A stretch of DNA of 64,000 nucleotides from Planctomycetota bacterium (GTDB lineage Bacteria > Planctomycetota > UBA1135 > GCA-002686595). The stretch is from NCBI GenBank assembly GCA_016795325.1, contig JAEUHY010000025.1, positions 95,096 to 159,095 on the forward strand, read 5' to 3'. The notes under the pieces are model-generated. The model ran no database searches, was not told where the DNA came from, and was given only the letters and a program-made list of their open reading frames with translations. Numbering within the stretch: position 1 is the stretch's first letter; each line of letters starts with the position of its first letter. The position numbers were made by a program, and so were the translations under genes. Of this stretch, positions 1-8,931 are shown one piece after another.

Positions 1-9
1 TGTCACGGC

Positions 10-92
10 GCCAGGCTCGCTCCCGCCACATTCGCATCGACGGTCGCGCCAAGCCGAAGGCTGCGCGCGAATGTGATGGGAGTGCGCCTGGC
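10..92. repeat. Imperfect long inverted repeat (hairpin) just 3' of the arylsulfotransferase-like gene
   Basis: Positions 10-35 pair with 67-92. By eye 22 of 26 positions are Watson-Crick pairs, two more are G-T wobbles, and the loop is about 31 nt. It lies about 10 bp beyond the stop codon of the minus-strand gene that follows, so it could end that transcript. The size and the 'gccaggctc' arm motif also fit a REP-like element, since a similar motif occurs in the repeat family at 57 and 63.6 kb. There is no T-tract, so it is not a textbook intrinsic terminator. Confidence 0.5.
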
Positions 93-102
93 TCCGTCGC
101 GC

Positions 103-1647
103 TCAGCGGCGCAGCTTGGCGACCCCTGGGTGGTCCGGAGCGATCCGCGTCGCGCGGAACACCGACGTCGGCCGCACCGGGCCCGAGCCCTTGCCTTTGT
201 TGGGATCGGCGCCGCCGAACGTGGCCGGCAGATCGCCGCCGTAGGGATTGAGGTACTCCCACACGATGCGGTGGTCGTTCGTCACCTCGAACAGGCGACC
301 CTGTTGGCCCGAACAGATCAGCGTGTTGCCATTCGGCAGGCGCTGAGCGCCCGAGATGAAGAACGAAAAGAAATCTTCGCGCTTGGGCGCGCTGTAGCTC
401 CACAACGGGGCCTTGGGGCCGAACGATTGGCCTGCGGCGCGCGTGAAGCCACGCTTGGGATCGAAGGGCAGAGCAAGTTCGTCGACGGTGCTGTAGTCGC
501 CGCTCTTGCGTTGATCGCCGTTGTTGAACACGAGCAGGTTGCCCGCGCCGGGCGAGCCGTCGGGAATCCAATTGGGCTGGTGCTGGCCGAAGAGCATCTG
601 ATCTTCGCGCGTCCCGGCGCCGTACATGCGCGGATTGCCCCAGCGGTACAGGATCTCGCCGCCCTTGCCGTATCGACCGCCCTTGTTGCCGCGCGCCTCT
701 TCCGTCGTCGTCGAGTGATCGAGGATCCACAACTCGTGGAAGCGCGGCGACGAAACCACGATGAGATCGTGCTCCGCGTGATAGTCGACCGAGTTGAGGT
801 GCAGCATGTCGCCGCCCGGACGACGCTTCTCCGCCGGCGCGTCGGGATCGGCTTCTTCCTCGCCCCCCGCGTAGCCCAGCTCGCGCAACTTGCGTTGATC
901 CTCCTTCCAACGCTCGAGCTCCGCCGCGCTCATCGGCGGCGTGTCGCGGTGCTCGCCGTTGATGTCGATGCGGCCGGCGAACGCGCCGATCGCGCCGAAA
1001 CCAGCCTTGGAGTCGTCGAAGTCCTGCACGAAGTGGTCGGCGGCGCGCCACTCCCACACGATCTTGCCGCCGCTGGGACGCGTGGGCTGGATCTCGAGCA
1101 CGACATCCGGCCACAGCCCGTGTTTGTCGAGTTGTTTGGGATCGCGGCCGCGCGCCACCGCTTCGGCCGGCGTCAGATGCTCCCACGCGATCGCGAGGAC
1201 GTTGCCGTTGGGCAAGAGCTCGACGTCGTGGTGCAGGATGCGCTTGTCGGTCGAGAGCACGTACTCCCAGGCCACAGCGCCGTTCCACTCAAGCTCGCGG
1301 ATGCGGCCGCAGATGCCGCCTCCGAAGAACACCGGGTTGTCGTCGACGCGGGAGATGAACAACAAACGCCCGTTGTCGAGCAGGTAGTTCGCCGACGAGC
1401 CGAAGCCGTGCTTCCACTCGTGCGCGACCTTGCCGTCCATGTCGATCAAGTACGTGGTGCCCGACTGCAGCGGCGCGAACAGCGTGTAGCCGTCGAAGGC
1501 GTCGTTCGTCCGCAGCAGCAATCCGTCGCGCACAGCCGCGGGTGCGTCGGGCGCCTTCGGCGGATCCTGGCGCGCGAGGAGCGGAGCCGTCAGGCAAAGC
1601 GAAGAGACCGCGACGGCGAGCGACGCGACGGAGGTGCTCAGATGCAT
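103..1647 (-). CDS. Secreted arylsulfotransferase (ASST)-like beta-propeller protein
   Basis: This 514-residue protein begins with a typical signal peptide (hydrophobic residues about 8-25, cleavage near 'LLARQ'). The mature part has recurring blades with Trp and Asp-rich turns: 'MDGKVAHEW', 'LEWNGAVAWEY', 'HHDVELLPNGNVLAI', 'HRIVWEYLNPY'. These are characteristic of the arylsulfate sulfotransferase/ASST-like propeller family. Classical ASST moves sulfate between phenols in the periplasm, but many distant members have no tested activity, so only the fold and location are claimed. The His-His pair in 'LHHDVEL' is at a place where the family often has a functional His. The ATG at 1647 directly precedes the signal peptide. 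The gene lies downstream of the POT transporter, 56 bp away on the same strand, and may be co-transcribed with it. Confidence 0.75.
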   Translation of the reverse strand: MHLSTSVASLAVAVSSLCLTAPLLARQDPPKAPDAPAAVRDGLLLRTNDAFDGYTLFAPLQSGTTYLIDMDGKVAHEWKHGFGSSANYLLDNGRLLFISRVDDNPVFFGGGICGRIRELEWNGAVAWEYVLSTDKRILHHDVELLPNGNVLAIAWEHLTPAEAVARGRDPKQLDKHGLWPDVVLEIQPTRPSGGKIVWEWRAADHFVQDFDDSKAGFGAIGAFAGRIDINGEHRDTPPMSAAELERWKEDQRKLRELGYAGGEEEADPDAPAEKRRPGGDMLHLNSVDYHAEHDLIVVSSPRFHELWILDHSTTTEEARGNKGGRYGKGGEILYRWGNPRMYGAGTREDQMLFGQHQPNWIPDGSPGAGNLLVFNNGDQRKSGDYSTVDELALPFDPKRGFTRAAGQSFGPKAPLWSYSAPKREDFFSFFISGAQRLPNGNTLICSGQQGRLFEVTNDHRIVWEYLNPYGGDLPATFGGADPNKGKGSGPVRPTSVFRATRIAPDHPGVAKLRR

Positions 1648-1703
1648 GAAGTTCTGGGAGAGCTTTCGAACGACGGGAAGCTGTGGAGTAAATCGAGCGA
1701 CAA

Positions 1704-3272
1704 CTACCGCCGGTAGTTGTCGACCACGCGGTAGTTCTTGGCCACGACGTGGAATGCGAGCGCCGCGAGCAAGGCGAACGCTGCGAAGAAGAACATCTGG
1801 AACGCGATCGAACTCACGCCGAATTTCTCGATGGCGCCGAGCACGGTGTCGTTCTTAACGCCGACGTTGACGATCAGCACCCACAAGTTGCCCACCGTCA
1901 CGGCGAGGCTCCAAAAGCTCATGATCGCGCCCTTCATCGAGGCCGGCGCCTGGCTGTAGGCGAATTCGAGCCCCGTCGCCGAGACAAGCACTTCGCCTGC
2001 GGTCAGCAGCACGTACGGCAGCACTTGCCACGCGATCGAGAGCGGCGCACCGCCGTCGATCACGAGCTGCATCACGCCGACCACGATCCACGACACGCCC
2101 GCGAGCGCGATGCCCAGCGCCATGCGCCCCAATTGGCTCGGCTCTTTGCCGATGCGCCGCAACCAGGGGTACACGACGAAGTTGTTGAACGGAATGATCA
2201 GCATCACGAGCGCAGGATTGAGCGCCTGCATCTGCGCCGGGCTGAACCACTCGGGCTTGATCATCGCGTCGGCCTGGAAAATCCAGGTCGATGCCTTCTG
2301 GTCGAACAGCGACCAGAACGGCGTGACGAGCGCGAAGATCACGAGCACACGCAACACCGAACGCACGCCGTCCACGGCCGCGTCAGGGTGCTTGCCGCGC
2401 GCATCTTCCAATTGGATCCACGCGCCTAGCCCGAAACCCACGAGAACGAGCACCAGCGCAAGGCACAGCGCGATCACAAGCTTCCACGCGAGCACCCAGA
2501 TCATCGCCACGGACGCGACGGCCAGCACGCAACCCGCGATGGCGAGCATCAGCCCCGGCGTCGCGCCGCCGCGCGCCGTCAGCGCGGTGCGGATGACGTT
2601 CGAGAACGAGTGCGGATCCGGCGGCGCCGGCGGCACCTTCACGTAGCGCTTGCTGCCGGCCCAGAAGAAGACCGTCGCGAGCAACATGAGCACGCCGGGG
2701 ATGCCGAAGGCGACGGACGCCGCCGGCCAGCCCCACCACTCCGCGGGCCCCGCGCCCTGCAGCAGTTTGGGCATGAACAGCGAAGCGAAGAACGAGCCGA
2801 AATTGATGATCCAGTAGAAGGCGTCGAAGGCCGCTTTCGCCAGGTGCTTGTTCGACTGGTCGAACTGGTCGCCCATGAAGGTCGACACCAGCGGTTTGAT
2901 GCCGCCCGACCCCAGCGCAATGAGAAACAGGCCCGCATAAAAACCTGTCGGCTCCTTCTCGTAGATCGCGAGCAGCGCGTGGCCGATGCAGTACACCAGC
3001 GACACCCACAGGATCGTCAGGTACTTGCCGAAGAAGCGGTCGGAGATCCAACCGCCGAGCAGCGGGAAGAAGTACACGCCGGCGACGAAGACGTGGAAGA
3101 TCTCCTTGGCTTCGCTCTGCGCTTCCGCCGCGGGCAACGTCGCGAAGAACGTCGAGGCGAGGAAGACCGTCAGGATGTTGCGCATCCCGTAGAAGCTGAA
3201 GCGCTCGCAGCCCTCGTTCGCGATGATGAACGGGATCTGCCGGGGCATGCGGGGCGTCGGTGTGGAGCTCAT
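1704..3272 (-). CDS. POT/PTR2-family proton-coupled oligopeptide transporter
   Basis: This is a polytopic inner-membrane protein of about 522 residues with some 12-14 hydrophobic segments. Near the N-terminus it carries the family signature ExxERFxxYG ('NEGCERFSFYG'), followed by 'MRNILTVFL'. A second hallmark is the 'GGWISDRFFGKY' loop between TM2 and TM3. POT transporters import di- and tripeptides with protons. An upstream extension of 38 codons is open, but it is Arg/Pro-rich and unlike the family; the ATG at 3272 begins right before the conserved region and is preferred. The gene is 110 bp downstream of an ECF sigma gene and upstream of the ASST-like gene, all on the minus strand, so a four-gene transcription unit is possible. 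Confidence 0.85.
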   Translation of the reverse strand: MSSTPTPRMPRQIPFIIANEGCERFSFYGMRNILTVFLASTFFATLPAAEAQSEAKEIFHVFVAGVYFFPLLGGWISDRFFGKYLTILWVSLVYCIGHALLAIYEKEPTGFYAGLFLIALGSGGIKPLVSTFMGDQFDQSNKHLAKAAFDAFYWIINFGSFFASLFMPKLLQGAGPAEWWGWPAASVAFGIPGVLMLLATVFFWAGSKRYVKVPPAPPDPHSFSNVIRTALTARGGATPGLMLAIAGCVLAVASVAMIWVLAWKLVIALCLALVLVLVGFGLGAWIQLEDARGKHPDAAVDGVRSVLRVLVIFALVTPFWSLFDQKASTWIFQADAMIKPEWFSPAQMQALNPALVMLIIPFNNFVVYPWLRRIGKEPSQLGRMALGIALAGVSWIVVGVMQLVIDGGAPLSIAWQVLPYVLLTAGEVLVSATGLEFAYSQAPASMKGAIMSFWSLAVTVGNLWVLIVNVGVKNDTVLGAIEKFGVSSIAFQMFFFAAFALLAALAFHVVAKNYRVVDNYRR

Positions 3273-3382
3273 GCGGCGCCACGGTAGCGCGGAGCGCGCT
3301 GCGCGGGGCCAGCGCTCCACCAACTGAGAACTCGGCGCCGGCGCCTGGATCCCGAGCCGGACCTCGAGCGTCCCGCCACACC

Positions 3383-3931
3383 TCACCGGATGCGCGCGCG
3401 CAGGTTCTCACGCGCGGCGTGCAGGCGCGACGCGACCGTGCCCTCGGGGATGCCCAAAATCACGGCGATTTCCGCATAGGGCAGTTCGTCGCCGACGGCG
3501 AGGCCGAGCACGACACGCTGCTCGAGCGGCAACTTCGCGATCGCTTGGAGCAGGCGCCTGGCGGCGTCGAGTTCCCCGGCCACGTGCGCAGGATCGGCGT
3601 CGCGCGGGGCCGCGCTCGATTCGTCGAGCTCGAGCCTGGCCTTCGAGCTGCGCTGGTTGCGCACGCGCGCCGCGTGGCGGATCGCAATGCGAAAGAGCCA
3701 CGTCGAGAGCTTCGCTTCGGCGCGGAAGCCTGTGATGCCGCGCGACACGTCGAGCCACGTCTCCTGCAACGCGTCGTCGGCGTCGGCCGCGTTGCACGTG
3801 ATGCGCAGCGCCAGTTGGAACAGCGGTCTTTGGAAGGCGTCGCACACGGCCGCGAGGGCGCGCTCACGTTCCTCGCGCGACGCCGAGCGCAGCTGCCGCG
3901 CCCACTCGAGCTGGAGTTCCGCGGAGGTCAC
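3383..3931 (-). CDS. ECF-type RNA polymerase sigma factor
   Basis: This 182-residue protein has both ECF domains. Region 2 is seen as 'DADDALQETWLDVSRGI' followed by 'AKLSTWLFRIAIRHAAR'. Region 4 is seen as 'LPLEQRVVLGLAVGDELPYA' and the HTH 'IPEGTVASRLHAARENLRAR'. It should direct RNA polymerase to a specific stress or envelope regulon. The GTG start at 3929-3931 overlaps the TGA of the upstream membrane-protein gene (GTGA), so translation is probably coupled. A longer open frame extends upstream to 4549, but it is antisense-type noise over the membrane-protein gene. A membrane protein encoded before the sigma factor is the reverse of the usual sigma then anti-sigma order. Confidence 0.85.
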   Translation of the reverse strand: MTSAELQLEWARQLRSASREERERALAAVCDAFQRPLFQLALRITCNAADADDALQETWLDVSRGITGFRAEAKLSTWLFRIAIRHAARVRNQRSSKARLELDESSAAPRDADPAHVAGELDAARRLLQAIAKLPLEQRVVLGLAVGDELPYAEIAVILGIPEGTVASRLHAARENLRARIR

Positions 3932-4650
3932 GGGCGGCCTCCGTGCTCGTCCGCGTCTTCGCCCTCGTCGTCGTCCGCGTCGTGCTCCTCGAGCGGCGGC
4001 AGCCCGCGCATCCGGCGCAGCGCGTTGCGCACGAAGTGAAAGGCCAGCACGAACGGGAGCAGCAGCGCGTAGATCAGCGCCAGAATCCCGAACAGGACTC
4101 CCACGAACCGACCGCCGCGCGGATCTCCACCCAGGTCGCGCAGCTCGCGTCGCAGCCCGGGCATGAACAGCGCCCAACGCGCCAGCGCAACGACGAGCAT
4201 GATGCCGCACGCTGCTCCGGCCTCGCGCGGTTGTTTGCCGGTCAGCGCGGCGAGTCCGAGCAACGCCGCGAAGCCGAGCATCAGCGTGACGACCGTGACT
4301 TCGCGCGAGTGACGCCGCTCGATGCGCTCGCGCTCGGCTCGCAGGAAGTCCTCGTCGCGGCCGAGCTGCTCGACCTGTTGCCGTTGCTCGCGGTAGTCCG
4401 CCCACCAGCTCGGCCCCAACACGAGCACGAACACGATCAACTTGCGGGGCTCGCCACTGGCGGCGAGCGCCAGCGCGCCGGCCCCGTAGAGCGCGGCCAG
4501 AATCCACGAGCGGTGGCGGTCCCACGTGCGGCGCAGCCGGCTGCTCCACGGCCGCGGCTGGCGGATGGCGAGTGCGGGCGCCAGCGGCACGCGCTCCGCA
4601 GCGCGGCTGAGGGCCCGGTCCAGGTCGTCGAGAGGGTCAGGTTGTTGCAT
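3928..4650 (-). CDS. Multi-pass membrane protein coupled to the ECF sigma factor
   Basis: I do not recognise a family. The protein is 240 residues. It has a cytoplasm-like N-terminal third, an early hydrophobic segment pair ('WILAALYGAGALALAA', then 'LIVFVLVLGPSWW'), a charged coiled-coil-like stretch rich in Arg and Glu ('RERIERRHSREV'), three more membrane segments, and an acidic His/Asp/Glu-rich tail ('EEHDADDDEGEDADEH'). The ATG at 4650 was chosen because the upstream open frame is low-complexity and a weak AAGGG lies about 8 nt before the ATG. Overlap with the sigma gene suggests they work together, and it may act as a membrane anti-sigma factor or sensor. No zinc-finger (ZAS) anti-sigma motif is visible. 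Confidence 0.7.
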   Translation of the reverse strand: MQQPDPLDDLDRALSRAAERVPLAPALAIRQPRPWSSRLRRTWDRHRSWILAALYGAGALALAASGEPRKLIVFVLVLGPSWWADYREQRQQVEQLGRDEDFLRAERERIERRHSREVTVVTLMLGFAALLGLAALTGKQPREAGAACGIMLVVALARWALFMPGLRRELRDLGGDPRGGRFVGVLFGILALIYALLLPFVLAFHFVRNALRRMRGLPPLEEHDADDDEGEDADEHGGRP

Positions 4651-5073
4651 GGTGACCCTTGGTGGAGGGCGCTCGGTCCGGGCTTCGCCCGAAAGCAGAT
4701 TTTCTTGCGCTGCGGCTTCGCGCGGCTGTCCGACGGTCGCGGCCGGAAGGTATCGCCCGCTCGATCGCACCGATCCACGCGTTCGTGCCTGCCCCAAGCG
4801 AAGCGGCGAAGTCAAGACGAATGCGGAGACGAGCGCTCGGTCGAGCCGGCGACCAACGACTCGCCTGACTCCACTGCGCGGTTCAACGCCAGAGCCTTCG
4901 CTGGTGAAAGCGACCGCGCCGCGTTCGCACCGTTGCGCTTCGCGGCCACTCAGCGTTCGAGCGTGAAACGCGAAAACAAAAGAGAGAAGTCTGCAACTCC
5001 CTAGACTCTCGTCGGGCGCTCACTTCCGTCCCTACCTCGTCCGCCGTGCGCCATGCGCACAGGAGTCCCCCAC
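4651..5073. other. Intergenic region between divergent genes; no gene seen
   Basis: About 420 bp separate the minus-strand sigma operon from the plus-strand secreted protein. Open frames here are low-complexity and resemble no family. The last 70 bp are A-rich for this window (around 4965-4995) and may hold the promoter of the secreted-protein gene. Only a purine-rich AGGAG at 5061-5065 could be assigned. Confidence 0.4.
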
Positions 5074-6060
5074 GTGATCCGCAACGCGCTCGGTGTTCTG
5101 TCGTTTCTCTTGCTCACTCCCCTGAGCCAAGCCCAGACGGTGATCTACCAGACGAACTTCAACACGAGCGCCGGTTGGAGCGCGAGCGGCGCCGGTTGCT
5201 GGAGCGTGGACGACCAGCCTTCGCTCGGCGGAACGATCTACCACAGCGCTCCGTTCAGCTTGAACTGCAACCAGAGCGCCAATGGCGATTACAGCGGCTG
5301 CGGAGACGAGTACGCCGCGGGCCCCGTGCTCGACCTGAGCCAGCTCGGCCCGGGCGCGCGTTTGTCGTTCTGGTGCAAGTGGATGACGGAGAACACGTGC
5401 TCCCTCACCGCCAAAAAGGTGCTCGTCGTGTCGCAGAGCACGGGCGAGTACCACGTCGACCTGTGCCTGACGATGCCGGGCGCCTGTCCGACCGACGACT
5501 GGCACCAACACGAAATCCCGCTGGATTCGGCCTGGGGGCAAGTCCAGCTCTACTTCTACTTCGCCACTTACGGCGGCGGACTGACGATCCTCGGCGGTTG
5601 GATGGTGGACGACCTCGTCGTCGACGACGCGGGCGTCGCCAGCGCCTACTGCACGCCGAAGATCAACTCCGAAGGGTGCACGCCGCTCATCACCTCGTCG
5701 GGTTCGCCGAGCTATTCGGGCGCCGGCCCGGCCTTCCAAGTTCACGGGCAAGGCGTGCTGAGCAATCACCAGGGCCTGATGATCTGGGGCCTCAACCAAG
5801 CTTCGACGCCGTTCGGCGGCGGCACGCTGTGCGTCGGCGCGCCTGTACGGCGCACGACGGTCCAAAGCTCCGGCGGCGGCGGACCGCCGACCGACTGCTC
5901 GGGGGGCTACAGCTTTGCGTGCACGCCGGCGTGGCTTCAATCCAAGGGCCTGCTTCCGGGCGCCAATGTCCACGTGCAGTACTGGTCGCGCGACTCGGGC
6001 TTCACAACGCCGCAGAACGTCGGCTTGACTGCCGGCTTGAGCTTCACGGTCACCAACTGA
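5074..6060 (+). CDS. Secreted protein with planctomycete-type C-terminal domain
   Basis: The protein is about 328 residues. After a signal peptide (hydrophobic 'VLSFLLLTPLSQAQ') comes a lectin-like or MAM-like beta-sandwich of about 180 residues, rich in Cys, Trp and Gly. From 'YCTPKINSEGCTP' to the end is the roughly 120-residue Cys-containing domain that ends many large secreted proteins of marine Planctomycetota ('PFGGGTLCVGAPVRRT', 'DCSGGYSF', 'GLLPGANVHVQYWSRDSG'). The same domain ends the delta-60 protein at 48.8 kb. The function is unknown; it is probably cell-surface or exported. The GTG at 5074 has AGGAG eight bases upstream and gives a compact signal peptide; an in-frame ATG at 5053 is the alternative. 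Confidence 0.75.
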   Translation: MIRNALGVLSFLLLTPLSQAQTVIYQTNFNTSAGWSASGAGCWSVDDQPSLGGTIYHSAPFSLNCNQSANGDYSGCGDEYAAGPVLDLSQLGPGARLSFWCKWMTENTCSLTAKKVLVVSQSTGEYHVDLCLTMPGACPTDDWHQHEIPLDSAWGQVQLYFYFATYGGGLTILGGWMVDDLVVDDAGVASAYCTPKINSEGCTPLITSSGSPSYSGAGPAFQVHGQGVLSNHQGLMIWGLNQASTPFGGGTLCVGAPVRRTTVQSSGGGGPPTDCSGGYSFACTPAWLQSKGLLPGANVHVQYWSRDSGFTTPQNVGLTAGLSFTVTN

Positions 6061-6327
6061 CTGACGCGCGCGCGGACTCGCGGTCCAGCGATGCTCGCCA
6101 ACTCGTAGTGCTGCACAAGTTCGCGGTTCGTCTTGCAGCTCACGTCGAGCGGCTCGCAACACTCAGTTGTCGCCGCGCGCCAGACTTGTATCCGCGCAAA
6201 CTGCGTCATGCGTTTCCTCACGGAATTGGACTGGGGCAGAGAAATCGACATCGACGAGACCGCCCGCGCGCAGGAGTGACCGAGAACTGTCACCGATAGA
6301 TCCGCCTGCCGCGCCGTGACACAGCGC

Positions 6328-7548
6328 TCACTCCGGCTCGAGCGCCGCCAGTCGCTTCGCCATCGCCTTGGCGAGGTGACTGGTTTGCTTGTCAGTCAGG
6401 CCGATCTCGCCGACGCGCTCTGTGAGCGGCGCGAGGCGCTTCACGAGGCTGGCGAGCACGCGGCGCACGGACGCTGCGCTCACGCCGTTGCGCTCGCCGA
6501 AGGCGGCGAAGTGCTTCCACGTCAGTCGGTCGTCGCGCCCTTCGAGTGCGAGCGCGAGCTTGGCATCGCCATAGGGCAGCGTGCTCACGATGTCGTAGGC
6601 AGGCGTGAGCGCGATCAGGCCCGAGCGGCGCAGCACGCTGAGGTTCTTGGCGTGCAGGTCGCCGTTCGCGACTGCGTACGCGAAGGCCTGCCGCCGCAGC
6701 AACTCGAGCCGAGCCACAACCGGCGCGGACGCGACCTCGAGCGCGTCGCTCACGTCCTGCAGCTTCAAGCGGTACTTGTCCGCCGGATAGCGCCCGAGAA
6801 GTTGGCACACGTCCTCCTGGTGGATCCGCTGCACGTTTCCATCCCCCGCGGCGACGCGGTCGAAGCGTTCGACCACCAAGGCTGCTTCGCCGCGCGCATC
6901 GCGCACGAGTTCCACCTCGGCCGTCTCGATGCCCGCGGCGCGCGACGCGGCCATGAAGAAGGCCTCGTTCTCAACCAGGCGCGGAAAGTCTGGCGGCGAC
7001 AGTTTGAGCAGGTAGTGGCGCGTCGTTCCGCTTCTACGCAGCGGAACGGAGATCATCGCGGCGGAGACCTTGGGCATCACGCCCGCAAACGAACTGTGCG
7101 CCGCCACGGAATCGAGCGCGAGGCTGCGCTCGAGCAACTCGCGAAAGTCCATCTGCTCCCACGTCCCGGGCGGCGCGACGGCGGCGCGTTCCTGCGGCGC
7201 CTCGCCCTCGACGGTCGCCGACACGTCGCCGATCGTGTCGGCGCCGATGGCCGCGAACAGCGAGAACAGGTCGTCCTCGGAGGTTTTCGATGCTCGCACG
7301 AGCGCGCGCAGGCGCAGGCCCTCGGGAAGGAGCCCAGCGAAGAACGGATGCAAGTTGACGCCGGCCACGTCGTACGGCTCGGCGCGCACCGGCATGCGGA
7401 TCGCGATCGAACGCTCCGGATCGCTGCGGTGAAGCTCGACCCAACGCGCGTCGTACTCGAAGCGCGCGCCGTGCTCGGTCCGACGCAGGCGCCCCACGCG
7501 CTCGACGCCCAGATGAACGTCGAGCGCTTCGGCATTGCGCGCCGTCAT
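6328..7548 (-). CDS. hipA: HipA-family serine/threonine kinase toxin
   Basis: This 406-residue protein matches HipA over its full length. The N-terminal subdomain includes 'NLHPFFAGLLPEGLRL' (residues about 65-80), the Gly-rich ATP-site strand is 'FAGVMPKVS' (about 154-162), the catalytic loop is 'NGDLHAKN' (295-302), and the metal-binding 'AYDIV' follows at about 317-321. HipA kinases phosphorylate translation factors such as aminoacyl-tRNA synthetases and induce dormancy. HipB neutralises them and represses the operon. The catalytic Asp, His and Asn are intact, so the kinase is probably active. The start ATG overlaps the stop of the upstream HTH gene (ATGA), as in other hipBA operons. Confidence 0.9.
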   Translation of the reverse strand: MTARNAEALDVHLGVERVGRLRRTEHGARFEYDARWVELHRSDPERSIAIRMPVRAEPYDVAGVNLHPFFAGLLPEGLRLRALVRASKTSEDDLFSLFAAIGADTIGDVSATVEGEAPQERAAVAPPGTWEQMDFRELLERSLALDSVAAHSSFAGVMPKVSAAMISVPLRRSGTTRHYLLKLSPPDFPRLVENEAFFMAASRAAGIETAEVELVRDARGEAALVVERFDRVAAGDGNVQRIHQEDVCQLLGRYPADKYRLKLQDVSDALEVASAPVVARLELLRRQAFAYAVANGDLHAKNLSVLRRSGLIALTPAYDIVSTLPYGDAKLALALEGRDDRLTWKHFAAFGERNGVSAASVRRVLASLVKRLAPLTERVGEIGLTDKQTSHLAKAMAKRLAALEPE

Positions 7549-7862
7549 CGCGCGTCGTCCTGCGCGCGCTGGTCAACGCTCACGCCCTCGCGACCGGGGC
7601 GAACGTGCAACTCCAGTCCGAGCACCGTCAGCACGGCGAGGACCTTGTCGATCCGCACCGTCGGCTTACCGTGCTCGAGCGAGTACAGGAACGCCGGCCC
7701 GACGCCGGCCAAGTCGCACAGCACGAGTTGGTCGAGCCCCAGCGCCCGCCGACGCGCCCGAACGGCCTCGCCCAAGGCCCGCGCGGCGTCCCGACCGGCG
7801 GAAGTGCCGCCTGGCGAAGCAGATCCCTTCGATCGCATGGTTTCTGCCACTCTATCGACCAT
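7545..7862 (-). CDS. hipB: HipB-like helix-turn-helix antitoxin
   Basis: This 105-residue protein has an XRE/Cro-type HTH from about residue 30: 'GEAVRARRRALGLDQ', 'LCDLAGVGPAFLYSLEHGK' and 'TVRIDKVLAVLTVLGLEL'. This matches HipB and similar antitoxins. It should bind HipA and repress the operon. The ATG at 7862 has GGAG six bases upstream and is preferred; an ATG at 7838 would remove eight residues. It is directly upstream of and overlaps hipA. Confidence 0.85.
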   Translation of the reverse strand: MVDRVAETMRSKGSASPGGTSAGRDAARALGEAVRARRRALGLDQLVLCDLAGVGPAFLYSLEHGKPTVRIDKVLAVLTVLGLELHVRPGREGVSVDQRAQDDAR

Positions 7863-8297
7863 CCAGCGCTCCGGACAGAGCCGTTTCCATGCTATCTAAT
7901 GGATTTTGGCGCGAGTGGCCCGCCGCAGCGCGCGCGCGCTCCACCATCCATGCGATCCCATGGACGCCGCCAGTACCCTCCCGCCCGCTGCAGGCCGCGC
8001 TCCCGAGCCGCCGCCGCCAGCCCACGCGGCAGGCTGCGAGCGATCCCGTCATCGTTTTCTTGGCCGCGGGCCGAATTCTCATCGAAGAACGCACCGACTC
8101 ATCGTTTTCGAGCGAGCGCGGGTTGTCGGCGAGCGCGGCGCGCACCGGCGTCCCGATGACAGTGTCGTGCTCGGTGTCACCACAGCGCGCTTGCGGTTCG
8201 CTAGCCCGTGCGCACATGCCAGTCGCGGCGAGTTCCGACTCGCTTGAAGCAGCTTCGTGCGACCGCGCGCAAATTCGTGCTCGGTAGACTCCTCCAC
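7863..8297. other. Intergenic region; no gene seen
   Basis: Between hipB and the small gene at 8298 there is no frame with recognisable protein character on either strand. The first 60 bp beside hipB are unusually AT-rich (around 7886-7910) and probably hold the hipBA promoter and operator. No clear copy of the enterobacterial HipB operator palindrome was found. Confidence 0.35.
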
Positions 8298-8486
8298 GTG
8301 CCGCACGATCCGCCCGAGCCCGCCGTGGTAAACGATCCGGCCCCCGCGCCGAGCGCGGACGACCACGACGAGTCGCTCGTTCGCTGGTACTTCTCGCTCA
8401 CCCCGGCGCAGCGGCTCGACGTGCTCAACGCGAACATCAACGCGATCCTGCGCGCCCGCGCCGCCCAAGGCATCGGCGATCACTGA
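8298..8486 (+). CDS. Small hypothetical protein
   Basis: The ORF encodes 62 residues from the GTG at 8298. An in-frame ATG at 8208 would add 30 residues of poor composition. The C-terminal half, 'ESLVRWYFSLTPAQRLDVLN' continuing 'ANINAILRAR', resembles a recurring helical motif of short proteins found beside nucleotidyltransferase genes. It ends 18 bp from the end of the convergent nucleotidyltransferase gene. This suggests, but does not prove, a toxin-antitoxin-like association. No Shine-Dalgarno site is visible. Confidence 0.5.
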   Translation: MPHDPPEPAVVNDPAPAPSADDHDESLVRWYFSLTPAQRLDVLNANINAILRARAAQGIGDH

Positions 8487-8504
8487 GCGACAACGCGCAG
8501 GACG

Positions 8505-8867
8505 TCATCGCTTGCGGCCATGCAGCACCTTGCCTTCGTGCGCGGCCGGCCACTCGACGGTGCCGACAACGTTTTTGCGCCAAGCGAATGACTCGGGAGT
8601 CACGACGGCAACGTCCTTGGGAACCGGGATGTCGTGCAGCGCGACGCGGATCTCGATGGCCTTCTCCCGCGTCGAACCTTCCACGGGCATCACCACCAGC
8701 AGATCGACATCGCTGTCCGGCCGCGCATCGCCTCGCGCCCTCGACCCGAACAGGATGACTTGCTCGGGATCGAACTGGTCGACGATGCGCCGCACCATCG
8801 CGCGGATGGCTCGCTCCACCTCGGCCTTCGGCAGGGGCCAAGTGACAGCGGTGCGCTTGGAGATCAC
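8505..8867 (-). CDS. MNT-type nucleotidyltransferase domain protein (intact copy)
   Basis: This is a protein of about 120 residues with the minimal nucleotidyltransferase signature: 'ILFGSRARGDARPDSDVDLL' (GSxxxG followed by DxD). It continues with a third acidic-region strand and 'IPVPKDVAVVTPESFAWRK', typical of MntA-like proteins. Members often AMPylate or otherwise inactivate a partner HEPN toxin; no HEPN gene is adjacent. The GTG at 8867 was chosen because homology to the second copy (10.6-10.9 kb) stops exactly there; an ATG at 9008 would overlap the divergent DUF433 gene. The two catalytic Asp residues are present, unlike in the second copy. Confidence 0.8.
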   Translation of the reverse strand: MISKRTAVTWPLPKAEVERAIRAMVRRIVDQFDPEQVILFGSRARGDARPDSDVDLLVVMPVEGSTREKAIEIRVALHDIPVPKDVAVVTPESFAWRKNVVGTVEWPAAHEGKVLHGRKR

Positions 8868-8931
8868 GTACGGAGAGTAACGCGCCGGAAACGGCGTCAC
8901 GGGACTCGGCGAGCGCAGTATCGTCAGCCGC

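Noticed and set aside
6061..6327. A 23-codon frame ending at about 6279 ('MRFLTELDWGREIDID')
   Set aside because: Too short, no homology and no ribosome-binding site.
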